Below are positions 47,324 through 58,100 of a stretch of 64,000 nt of DNA, piece by piece; position 1 is the stretch's first letter, and every line of letters starts with the position of its first letter. Origin of the DNA: Gloeopeniophorella convolvens. Taxonomy: Eukaryota > Basidiomycota > Agaricomycetes > Russulales. The stretch is from contig WTXD01000009.1 of NCBI GenBank assembly GCA_022496205.1, forward strand, positions 496,001-560,000, written 5' to 3'. The notes beneath the pieces are model-generated. The model searched no databases. It worked only from the letters and a program-made list of their open reading frames with translations, and was not told the DNA's origin. Made by a program: the position numbers and the translations under genes.

Positions 47324-50121
47324 TCAGTCAGAATCAGATCCCATGTCAATACTCGGCATTTCCTCATCCTCTTCGTCCTCCACCATTGGATCAGTCCCCT
47401 CCGGCGCTAGCTCCAAACGCGGCTTTGTGGGTGCGTCCGCACTTACACCCATCACCGATGCTGTAATGTCGTGCGGTTGCAAAGGGGCTACAATAGGACT
47501 GGGCCCCGGGGAACTGGTCTCTTGACTTCGCGATGGCGGTGGAGCAGGGGAAATCTTGGGCTCGTATGTATGGGCCAAGGCATGTCTCCTGGAGTCAACC
47601 TGTTGGGGTTGTCGGGAAGCGGGCGGGGTGGGTGCGCTGCTGTCGACCCAAGTCGTCACCTCCGTGGGAACCACTGGGTTGGGTACTATCGCAATGGCAG
47701 TCGAAACAGAGCTTGAGGTTACCAGAGGGATCGCATCTATGCTGTCGAGTTGTGCAACACTGTCGGATTGTGCGCCAGTTGAATACGCGACAGTACCTAT
47801 ACGGAGGTTTTCTCGAGCTTGCCGTTCATCGGCACTCTCCTCGGCCTGGAATAACGAGAGCGTCTCGACATGTGGGATAGATCGCACCAATGGTGGGACA
47901 CGAGGGTGCAGGAGCTTATCAAGTTCTCTCTGAGCGGAAGAGGATATTGCACCCTTTGGCAGTGTCACAAGGTGCCCCTGACATCTGAGATGAGATAGAA
48001 CTCACTGGAATATGCGGTGGCTCTCGAAGCTCGTGTATAGTGAGTGCCAGGCCCTTGCTCATTGCATTTCGTGTGCCGGCGCCAAGATCCAAAGACAGGA
48101 CCTGTAGCCTGTGCAAGATGTCGGCATGGAACTTCAGATCTTGCGAAATCTGGGCGGGGTCCAATAAAGAAAGCGAAAGGTTGAGGCCGATTATCACGCG
48201 GCTTGCTAGAGAGTGGATTGCTGGCGCGAGGTACGGATTGTGAAGGTGAACTTGCAGGACTGGGCCAAGGATTTCATCAGTGCACGCGCGACACAGATGC
48301 GCAGGTAACTTTGTACCGTCAATTGCGGCCAACACTGCCTCTCTGTCGGCTAAACTCCGGCACTCAACGTCAGTTGCAACCTTGAGCAACTCGTCTCCTT
48401 CATAATCATGTGCGCGTTTCCTACTCTTCCTACTCTTACTACCCGCAGTGCTTCCACTTACAGTCCGCATATCCGACTGCACTGGTAAGAATGCTGTGAG
48501 CAAGGACAAGAGTCTCTTGGTGATTTGATCCGGCAAAATCGATTGATGCAACACGTGCACGTTTATCAGTAAAGAAGTCAGTGTTCGGAGGAGCATAGCG
48601 GCTCGATTTCTGGAAAGACCGGAACCGTCAGACCGCCATCACGTCAAAGGAAACCAGAAAGCTTACGGCGCGATAGCTTGTTCTAAATTATATACTATGA
48701 TGTTCACCAGCTGCCCGGAATGGGGCGTGAGGTGACGTTTTACGCTATCTTCGATTAAGCACGTCGCGGGGAAGAGGACGGGATGGTCCCTGAACCCACC
48801 AAACTGCGAGCCTGGACAACAGGCAACAGGCAAAAGCCCAGATTTCTGGGATAGCTGCCTCTTCCATTGCACGAACAGACGTATTGATGTGACCATCTGG
48901 CTGGGACAATGGATTAATTGATTATATGTGTAGCGGATCAGGGATCCGCGAACCTTCACACCATCAGGCGTGCAGCTCAACAAGGCCTGGACGAATCCTA
49001 CGAGGGCTCCTAAAGGTACCTGAACGGCCCGAGACATCGCAGAGCTTGCCCAAACCACATGAGTCACACCTTCGACTTTTCGCTGGAGGATGGCGTACCT
49101 CAGAAGCTCACACAGGGCCTTGGTGACGCATCGGAGACGGTATAAGTTCATTGGGATAGAGAGAGTCACATCCTCTCCGAAAGCTTGATTTTGCCGAGGG
49201 ATGTTTGGAGGCGCTGATTCAACATCAATGCTCACGTATTATAAGCGGTTGGAGGATTGCACTTGCCGTCGTGGGCGAAGGTAGTTCTTACGGCGAGAAA
49301 CGCCCCCCAGCCGATAGACAAGACCTCATCCACAGATTTCTTCCACAGTCCAGCAGCGGCGACTTTACCTCCCGTTACCGGGAGGGCAGAATATAAGTAG
49401 GACGCTGCCCGAATCAGAGACTCGTCTTCTGAACGTTCTGGCGGTGGACCGTTGAATAAGCGAAGACAGAATGCGGAAAGCCGTCCGTGTAACGCCTTAT
49501 GCAAGCCAGGATATAGGAGCACCAGATCAGAAAGCGCTGTTATAGAGGACAACTGAGTAGAATGTGAGCGGAAAACCCCACAGAAAGCATAGGTTGATAT
49601 AAGTATGACGGACCTTCAGGTCACGGTCGAGGTGCTCTTCTGCGACGACAGCAAGTGCGGTGCTGAATTTTGGAACGTTCGGAGATGCGATTTGTCGCTG
49701 AAGCTCGGGAAATTCGGTGGCGGCCAAGAAAATGCAAGTGAGTAGGCGCGCGGCCGCTTTCAGAATTGGCACGGGTTCTTGTTTCTTGGAAGGATGAGAT
49801 CCGTTGCACGAGGACACGAATAGATGCACGGACTGAAAACAGAGACAATGCAGCGCCAACCCAGCTTTTTGCATTTTCCAACATCAAAGCCTGCGAAAGT
49901 ATGGCAGTTTGACACGCGAGGGAAAGGCCGGCCCAACGCGCTCCTGGATCCTTGGAGTGGATCAACGAATTGAGGCGGGTTGACCATTTTTGTGTATGCG
50001 AGGAGGGCCGGAGATGCTGAGAAGATAGCAGTTGTATGACATTGGGCAGGTTCACGACGGCAGCGCCATCCGAGGCGAGGTGCAGCTGTAGGAACGTTTT
50101 CAGAGGATGTACCTCCGACAT
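47324..50121 (-). CDS. RIX1: Pre-60S processing factor Rix1 (PELP1-like)
   Basis: Scaffold of the Rix1-Ipi1-Ipi3 complex that works with Rea1 on pre-60S particles in the nucleus. The start at 50121 gives MSEVHPLKTFLQLHLASDGA, then VVNLPNVIQLL, SHTQKWSTRLNSLIHSKDPG and ARWAGLSLACQTAILSQALM, the usual RIX1 N-terminus; AARLLTCIFLAATEFPELQR and QIASPNVPKFSTALAVVAEE follow. The middle exon set includes TALSDLVLLYPG-type and LGALVGFVQALLSC sequence, and the last two exons cover about 48596-47324. The C-terminus is proline-rich then strongly acidic (MVEDEEDEEMPSIDMGSDSD), as in PELP1. Intron borders in 48600-49900 were not all fixed. The stop lies only about 120 bases from that of the convergent RRN11-like gene. 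Confidence 0.85.
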
Positions 50122-50424
50122 GGCAGTCGAAAAACTCAGAAATGGAAAACCTCCGATCCGCTCCTGGCGGTGCTCCGGGGTCCTGTCGTTATCCTCAGGC
50201 CTCAGGGCCGAGCCTGAGTCGCGTTCAGCGTTAACGTTAAGCGCCCATTTCGACTCAATGTCAACAGTTGCGCGGCTGCTCAAGAAAACTGGCAAGCAGA
50301 GGTACTGGCCGAGTGGTGCATTCCAACTCGGGTTCAGCGACACAGTCTACCGTCTGCTACTAATTTTGTTCAAATGGCATTAATGGAGGCTGTCTTAGCG
50401 TAGAAAGCCAACGCCCAGTCCAAA
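50122..50424. other. Spacer between uL2m stop and RIX1 start
   Basis: About 300 bases upstream of RIX1, in tandem after the uL2m gene on the same strand. It holds the RIX1 promoter and the uL2m 3' UTR. No other feature is seen. Confidence 0.55.
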
Positions 50425-51657
50425 TCAGCGTCCTCTCCTCTTCTCCACTCCTCGGGGGCGTTCCCGCACCACCATCTTGTTGCTCCCTTTTGGGCCCTTC
50501 GGACCTGGCTTCCGTGTCCGTTTGCCCTTCGTCAACCAACCCCAGATAGACCGAGGGTGCTTGTTAGATTTTGATTTGCCACGACCTCCTCCATGAGGAT
50601 GATCAACGCTATGAGTTCATGAGCTGCTGTCCATGAAGCGAATTATAGACTCCACGTACGCATTCATGGCTACACCACGGACGTGAGGCCTCCGACCGAG
50701 CCAACGCGCGCGCCCAGCCTTCCCCAGGCTTCGGCTCTTCCAGAGTGGATTGCTGACTTTCCCAATGGTCGCGACACAGTCTTGGAGCACCTTCCGCACT
50801 TCGCCGCTTTGCAAGCGAACCTGGGTGTACCTTCCATTATCCTCGTGGACAATGACCTGACCGAAGGAACCAGCCGAGCGGACGAGAATGCCACGGCCCT
50901 CTGGGTTAAGCGCAATGGAGTGGATGATGGTACCCGTCGGGATGAGGCGGAGTGGAAGAACGTTGCCAGGTTTGACCGTCCGTGCGCGAAGAAGGCCGAT
51001 TGCGAGGGACGCGTTGGCAGACGCGGAGTCGCCGTCTTCCGCGGCCAGCATCTTTCCTCGAATATTCTTCGAGTCCACGAATCCCTCCACGAGGCCGTCT
51101 GGAATACCCTGTCGGAAACTTTCGATAACATGACCTGCGCGAAGGCCTTCACAGGCCAGGATATAACTCCACTTCTTCGTGCCTTCCACGTTTGGGTCCC
51201 GGTTCCTGATCAGGGCAATGTGGGCGGAGCGGTTGGGGTCGTACTCGATGCGCACAACATCGTGAGGACCGGATTCTATGCGCATGAAGTCGACGATGCG
51301 GATGCGCCTCCGGTGTCCGCCTCCCCTGGAGCGGACCGTTATGCGTCCATAAGAATTCCGGCCACCTTTCTTACGGAGAGCGACAGTGAGCACACGAAGA
51401 GGCCTGCCCTTGAAAATATGAGGGTTGAGAGGACGGCGAAGGTGACGGATTCCAGGGGTTACGGGCTTGTACGTCTTGAAGAGGGTCTCGGTGCGGGAAA
51501 GAGCAGCGTTGACATCCGTCGGTCGTTGCTCTGGGGTTGCCTCCGTGGCATATCTTCTGAGCAGAGAGCCTGCTAGGCTGGGTGCAGGGAAACGCTGGAG
51601 AGTGAGGGGAGTCAGACGAGACTTGAGGAGCCCGACGCCGAGGCGAGCGAAGGACAT
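50425..51657 (-). CDS. RML2: Mitochondrial large-subunit ribosomal protein uL2m
   Basis: Core protein of the mitochondrial 54S subunit near the peptidyl transferase centre. Exons 50660-51657 and 50425-50608 join as [11 protein letters not shown]. The start [15 protein letters not shown] is arginine-rich and suited to import; an in-frame ATG at 51681 is an alternative. Conserved parts: [65 protein letters not shown] and a C-terminal [18 protein letters not shown]. This last stretch is the L2 loop with the invariant His. The new intron sits inside that loop. The tail is basic ([19 protein letters not shown]). Confidence 0.95.
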
Positions 51658-52112
51658 GAGCTGACGCTGCAGGCAGCCCAAGCCGCGAAGGTAACTTTGA
51701 GGAGTAAGTTGAAGGGCAGCGCGTCTGGTTACATAATCACCGACTGCCCTTTTCGCGCCCTCGAAGCCGGCCTCGGGTAATTAAGTAGACGCGTCGCGCG
51801 GGGCGAAAGCATAATGGCAAAGCGCTTGTCGATCTGCCTCCAAGTCCGAGTCTCAAGGAGGATACAGCTGTATTGAAGAACACTGCGTCAAGGGGTGTTC
51901 ATGCACCACTCCATGATGCTTATCTCTTCGTTCTTTTCACGCTTTGGTAGATCCTGCAGCTCCAAGGGTCGCCATGACGCAATGTGGAATCATGGGTTGC
52001 CTTTAAGCGAGACGCGTTTGTTTGGCATGGCAGACACGTTGTCCTAGCCTGGCTTCCCCCCTCCCCTCCCCCGCATCACCAACTTGCATTGTCCTGCACT
52101 TTCACGACCGCG
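51658..52112. other. Divergent intergenic region between uL2m and the MARVEL-like gene
   Basis: About 450 bases with both promoters. A short stretch near 51815-51852 has loose similarity to tRNA A and B boxes but does not fold as a tRNA. No gene is supported. Confidence 0.5.
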
Positions 52113-53212
52113 ATGACAGTTCTCTTCAGAAATCTCAGGATCTACGGCTATGGTACGCGCGCCTTGAGTAGCCCTGGTCCACGATACGACCCTCACACGC
52201 ATCAGTTGCTATTATGGCACTCTCCGCAACGGTGCTTGGGATCTCGGCTTGGTTCGCATCTATATTCCTCCCCCATCTACACCGTATGTCGCTTCCTTAG
52301 TTAGAGTCTGGCTTCTGAAAGCTTAGCATCTTTCCAGATGATTTTTCCATCTTCTCTCTAATACCACCGTCGTGGACCATATTCATTCTGATCATTCTGT
52401 GCGTTCCCGCCCATCGCGAGCGTGTCACACAGCATACCTGAACTCGCCACTACTCCAGCCTTGCCTCATCAACGCCGCGTATAGACGCGTTCTTTCTGTT
52501 CATCACGGATATTCTTTGGCTCAGTCAGTGCTTTTTACATGTCTTCGTGCGCAACTGTCTCATCTCTCGATGACAGCATTAGCAGCCTGGTCTTCGTGAG
52601 TGTCTCCGATCCTCCCCGCCAAATCCAGACTGACCTGGGACCCAGGGACTCGATTGGTTCGACGCAGTGTGATGCTCTTGGGAACTCGAGGACAAGTACG
52701 AAGGACGGCACTAGTACGCTTCTCTCCCCGGACCTATAGCTGCGAATCATTGATCATTAATCCTGATCTGCCAAGTATCCGCTCGTTCGTATTGCGACTT
52801 ATCAAAGGTCGTGGAGGCTTTTTCGTGGGCCACCTTTTGCCTGCGTACGTCTGTCGTCCTCTGTCCAAATCTCGTACTAACGAGCGTTGCGCCAGTCACT
52901 CTATACTTTATATTCCTCATCTCCCTCGCCAGCCGCTCTGTCTCGATGGGGCGACCATACATCTGGGGTGAAGATATCAGAGAGCTCCCTTGGTTTGGTC
53001 AGGCTCCTGGCTGGCCCGGGCTCGGTTATGCTGAGTACTCCTCTCAACACGGAGCACGCCCAGGTTACCCCGCCCCTAGTTCCTATTCTCAATACCCGAC
53101 GAGTGGCTACGGGGGCAATGTTATTCATCAGCAACCGGGACATTCACTAGTCATACAGCCGGGGATGAATGGCATGCCGCCTACAGTTCAGCAAGTCCCT
53201 AGCGCCAGGTGA
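52113..53212 (+). CDS. MARVEL-like four-helix membrane protein
   Basis: Eight exons (52113-52152, 52206-52283, 52338-52421, 52485-52523, 52577-52595, 52646-52713, 52776-52844, 52896-53212) keep frame and give 237 residues. Four membrane segments are visible: one with VAIMALSATVLGISAWFASI, PPSWTIFILIIL, FFLFITDILWLTLAAWSS and LTLYFIFLISLAS. Between the third and fourth lies DSIGSTQCDALG and ISARSYCDLSKVVEAFSW, the conserved outer loop of fungal MARVEL-type proteins. The cytosolic tail is rich in Gly, Tyr, Pro and Gln, with IWGEDIRELPWF at its start. Six of the seven introns are phase 1, and one exon is 19 nt. MARVEL proteins shape membrane domains; the precise role is unknown. Confidence 0.8.
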
Positions 53213-53611
53213 TTCAACCACTGAGTCCTCACCACCCGGAAGTCGTTTGGGAAGATGTCAGATCGTGATGTAAATATGTCAGATACGGATATAATATATA
53301 TACGCCTGGTTGCTGTTGCTTATACATATCGTCGTTGCCTCGATATTCGACGCCCAGTTGATGCCCGCATGGTCACTATGATAAAATGCAAATAAAATGC
53401 ATCATGGAGGATTGTAAGTTCTCGATGTGGGACCATGGGATGTCCGGGGTCTCCGTCAGATCTGAATGGATGGCGTCCACCCCGTTACTGGTAGCCGCAT
53501 TGACGTGCTGTGACTTGAACTCCAAATCTCCCGTTCACTGTCTGTCGGGAGCATCTCGTCTGCACAGAGCTCCAACTGCCATCGCGTTACAACAACATTC
53601 TTCAATTCGCG
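53213..53611. other. Intergenic region between the MARVEL-like and LAA2-like genes
   Basis: About 400 bases; AT-rich at 53270-53400, including a run of TATA steps at 53290-53301, fitting a 3' UTR. Nothing else supported. Confidence 0.5.
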
Positions 53612-54778
53612 ATGGACGAAGACTTTGGTTCGTCTGTATGGACTACACCCGCCACTGGCGTCGGTTCCCTCTCGCCAACAGACTTCCCGAGTTTCCCCCC
53701 GGCGCCATCCGCATTCAGTCAGTTCGACGAGTTCGACGGGTATGGGACATCAACCGGAGGCACTATGGAACAGGACGGCGACGATGATTTCGGCGATTTT
53801 GGGGATTTCGGCGAGGCGGACGACGCAAATAACGGATTCGCAGATGACGTCGATTTTGGTGGTCCTGCGCAATTAGCAGGACCCTCGTTGCGAGACTGGG
53901 AGCCACTTCAGCTTGACGCGCTTCCGCCACGGAAAATTCTACACGCCCAGGTCGAGGAGATTCTAGGGCCACTATGGGACAGTGATGACCTCGGCCAGGT
54001 ATTAACCGACGAAGACGTACGCGAAGTGGGTGGCCTTGCTCAAGTTTTGGTGACTCCAGACAGGTATGGTCTCTCTCTTGTGCGCAAGGCGTCGTCGATT
54101 CACGAATCCCCAGCCGCGCGTTATATCAATCCCTATTCCCTACATCACCACCACCCGCGCAACCTCCAACCTGGACACGCTCACGCATCCGGAGACAAAA
54201 CTTGATAAGTCTCGGCGTGCCTGTGAACCTGGACGAGGTTCTTCCTCATGCGGGCCATAAACCAATGCCCGCACTGCAAATAAGCACACGCCCAATGTCG
54301 GCGCCACCCGTCTCCCGCAATGGGGCACCATCGACGAATGGCCACACGTCACTGCATAACTCGCGAACAGGAACGCCGCGTACTGGCACTCCCGTATCTG
54401 GAGTCACTCGAAAAGGCGCAGTCGCGCAGCTGGGACTGGGTCCTAAGCCGCAGCTTAATGAACAAAGGACAGGGGAGCTTCTCGCACTAACACCAGGTGC
54501 GCATCTCGCTTTGTTTGTACCAACGATGGGGTCCTCACCGACCAATAGACCAGCTGTCTCTACTGCCTTTGGCATCATTGGAAGCTCAGTTAACGAACCT
54601 GCGCACCGAAACGCAGAATACGTCGGCGCTTCTCACATATCTATTGCAGATAAGGGACGCCTTGCAACAAGACTCGGAGACCTACAACAAGTTAATAGCA
54701 GAACTGGTTGGGGAGGCGCAGAAAATGAAAACTGTGGGAGGAAGGGCGCCTTCACGACGAGGGAGCGGCATGAGTTGA
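53612..54778 (+). CDS. LAA2-like AP-1 adaptor accessory protein
   Basis: Likely helps clathrin adaptor AP-1 on Golgi/endosomal membranes. Exon 1 starts MDEDFGSSVWTTPATG and has an acidic aromatic cluster, DDDFGDFGDFGEADD, a known kind of adaptor-binding motif. Next come LHAQVEEILGPLWDSDDLGQ and LAQVLVTPDS. Exon 2 rebuilds RALYQSLFPTSPPPAQP, PPTWTRSRIRRQNLISLGVP and VNLDEVLPH. The final exon gives DQLSLLPLASLEAQLTNLR, TSALLTYLLQIRDALQQD and NKLIAELVGEAQKMK, a C-terminal coiled coil. These features and order resemble fungal homologues of yeast Laa2 (YBL010C). The adaptor role is inferred. Confidence 0.65.
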
Positions 54779-55124
54779 CATATCAGTGGCATGTTTCGAG
54801 GATTGATTTACAACTCAAGAGCTAGTGTAGCTTTGTATTGCTTTCACGACGACGATTTACAATACGCTCGAGTTCGACCGCACTCGCCAATGACGCGGAC
54901 GCGTGACGCGTAGGATCTTGATTCGCGTAATGAGGAGGTGCCAGGGGATCTGCTCGAAATTTATGACCGGCCCGGGCATTCGAGAGCTTCCGAGTCCGTC
55001 CACTGCGCCAACTCGAAACTCGAGCAAGAGGCAAGCAAGCAAGGCCAGGTGCCTGTCTACTCCTGCCAACCTCGCTTCACCCCCACGACGCGCCTTTTGG
55101 CCGTCCTTGCGCGTCTGGCTCATT
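54779..55124. other. Intergenic region upstream of RPA190
   Basis: About 345 bases in tandem between the LAA2-like stop and the RPA190 ATG. It contains the RPA190 promoter. An open frame upstream of the ATG is not like the protein family. No clear TATA box. Confidence 0.5.
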
Positions 55125-58100
55125 ATGAACATATCTCAGCCCATCTCGTCGACCGTCAAAAGCATCTCTTTTTCCTTCCTGACCACCCAAGACGTCCGAC
55201 GGATCTCAGTCAAGCAAATAACAAACCCTGTCCTTCTCGACGACCTGAACCGGCCCAACCCAGGAGGTCTCTACGACTCCGCGCTGGGGCCCGTGGAAAA
55301 GCAGGACATGTACGTTGCGGTGTATTACTTGGAAACACCGGTCTGACATCCAGACAGATGCATTACATGCCGCCAGAACTACTTCCGCTGCCCAGGTCAC
55401 TTCGGGCACATTGAGCTCCCAGCGCCGGTCTTCCACCCGTTATTCATGAACCATATGTACATCCTGCTGAGGGCTACATGTTTATTTTGTCACCATTTCA
55501 AGTTGCCGAGGGCGCAGGTGAGTGCAGCTCGGCCTTCTCGCGCTTGGTCGATGACGGACGGTTGCACTTAAGGTCATCAAATATGTGGCGAAAATGCGCC
55601 TTCTCGACCATGGCATGTTGGATGCGGCGTCCGCCTTGGATGACTTGCATATGAAAGTTAAGACCAAAGGACAAGATCTTGAGGACGAGAGCGAAGGCGA
55701 GACTGTGGAGGCATTCGAGCAGCGCGTAACCATCTTCGTCCAGCTGAACCTGCTCCGTGCCTCCAGTAGCAGAGATGACTACAAGCACAGCCTTGTATTT
55801 CAAGCGCGGAAGGACCTTATCCAGGAGTTCTTGAAGGCTTCATTGATCAAGAGGTGTCAGAACCACGGCTGCGGCGCGTGCGTCACGTCCCTTTCTCTCT
55901 GTGCTCGCTCCTTCATGGTCATCACAGTAACGGCTACACATTCCGGAAAGAGGGACATACCAAAATCATCGAATACGACCTGTCCCCAAAAATGAAAAAT
56001 ATCAACGAAGCTCTTGGTTTGAAAAGGCGCGACGTCCTTGCATCCGCGACGCGCGAGCGTGCGCCTGCTCAAACCGAGCACGAGAAAGCTGCCAACGACG
56101 ACTCGGACGTTGACATGTCGGAGCCTGAAGGAGAAGGCGACCCTACTTTTTCTGACGGGGAGACGGAGAGTCGGCCGCAAGATCAGCGTGAAGCACTCCC
56201 GAGGGCAGCTAACGGGCGCGTCAAAACCTCGCGAGGTCGCAACGAGCGAGTCGTTGCGCCAGAAGAATGCCGTGCGCACCTTCGATTGCTCTTCTCAAAG
56301 GAGTCTGTGCTCTGCTCCTTGATCTTCGGCCGGCACGGCCCTCTTTCTCCTGTGACAAACGGCATCTCCATCGCGTCTGCAGACATGTTCTTCATGGATG
56401 TCGTCCCTGTCGCTCCCACGCGGTTCCGCCCGCCGGCAAAGATGGGCGAGACGTTGTTTGAAAACCCGCAAAACGAGCTCCTTACGAAGATGCTGAACAC
56501 ATCGTACCGTCTGCGTGACCTCAACGCGGACCTGCGCGCCGCATCTGTGAAATCACAGTCATACGACAACGAGGCGCGAAGAAGAGTGTTGGGCACGCTT
56601 CTGGAGACGTTAATCCAGCTGCAGGTTGACATCAACAGCTTTATGGACAGCGGCAAGAACCCGGTAAAGATGAGCAACGGGAAGTTGCCCCCGTCCGGCA
56701 TTAAGCAAGTTTTGGAGAAGAAAGAGGGTCTTTTCCGGATGCACATGATGGTGTGTAGCCTCTATTCCGTCGTCGTTTGGCTTACAGTGTTGTCAGGGTA
56801 AACGTGTAAACTATGCGGCTCGGTCAGTCATCTCGCCGGACGTCAACATCGAGCCAAACGAAATCGGTGTCCCTCCTATCTTTGCTCGGAAGTTGACGTT
56901 CCCTGAACCTGTGACGCACACAAATGTCTCCCAGTTACGGACGCTAGTCATCAACGGTCCTCGGACCTATCCTGGCGCGACGATAGTAGAATACGAAGAC
57001 GGCCATCAAGTGTACTTGGTACGCGAGGCGCTGTTCCCGAGACTTACAGAGTCGCACTGACCAGGATGTAAAGGATAAGCTAACAATCGAGCAAAGAACG
57101 GCGATAGCCAACCAGTTACTTACACCGCAAGATGGACATGCTGACTATCGACGATTCGCCACACGAACGACAGCCATCAATAAGAAGGTCTATCGACACC
57201 TACGAGACGGTGACATGCTTATCCTGAATCGACAACCCACCTTGCACAAACCGAGTATGATGGCCCACAGAGCACGTGTGCTGCACGGGGAGAAGACAAT
57301 CCGAATGCATTACGCCAATTGGTCCGTTTCATCCCCCTTCTGCTGTTCACCATGAGTCTGACCCTGTACCCATAGTAACTCTTACAACGGTACGTTTCTT
57401 ACCGTCAGTGCACGAAAATAATCTAATATAGTTCTATCTAGCCGATTTCGATGGAGATGGTAGGTCCTCACCAAATGAACGGAGTCAACATGGCTAATCG
57501 TACTTGGAACTATCGCAGAGATGAACATTCACTTCCCTCGTGAGTAACCTGAGGTTGGACGCAGCGCCATCTTCTCATTCCTCCCGACGTTCCTAGAAAA
57601 TGAGGTGGCTCGTGCGGAGGCGATGTTCATAGCGAACACGGATAACCAATATCTCGTGCCAACATCAGGAAAGCCGTTGCGTGGTCTGATCCAGGATCAC
57701 GTCGTGGCTGGCGTATGGATGACCAATCCCGAGACGTTCTTCACACGAGAGGAGTACTTCCAGCTATTGTACGGAGCTCTCAGACCCGAGGAGTACAGTA
57801 CACAGGAGAGCGGGCGCTTAGTGACGTTGCCTCCGACGATATGGAAACCGAAGCCGCTATGGACGGGCAAACAGATCGTAAGTGCACCTTATCATCGCTT
57901 TCTCAGTTCGCTCACAAAGGGTAGATCTCAACCGTATTGCTGAACACTACGCCGCACAACGCTGAGGGACTCAATCTGACTTCAAAGGCCAAGGTTCCCG
58001 CTGCCGCGTGGGGAAAAGGTTCTACCGAAGACCAGGTCATCTTTATGGACGGCGAACTTCTCAGCGGCGTCCTAGATAAGTCCGCCTTTGGTGCAAGTGA

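Noticed and set aside
51813..51860. tRNA-like A and B boxes (tggcaaagcg and gtccgagtc)
   Set aside because: Spacing is too short and there is no cloverleaf stem pairing or acceptor stem.
57460..57518. Possible retained introns around the NADFDGD motif giving one larger exon
   Set aside because: Reading through breaks the frame and adds stops, and the family sequence is matched only after splicing.
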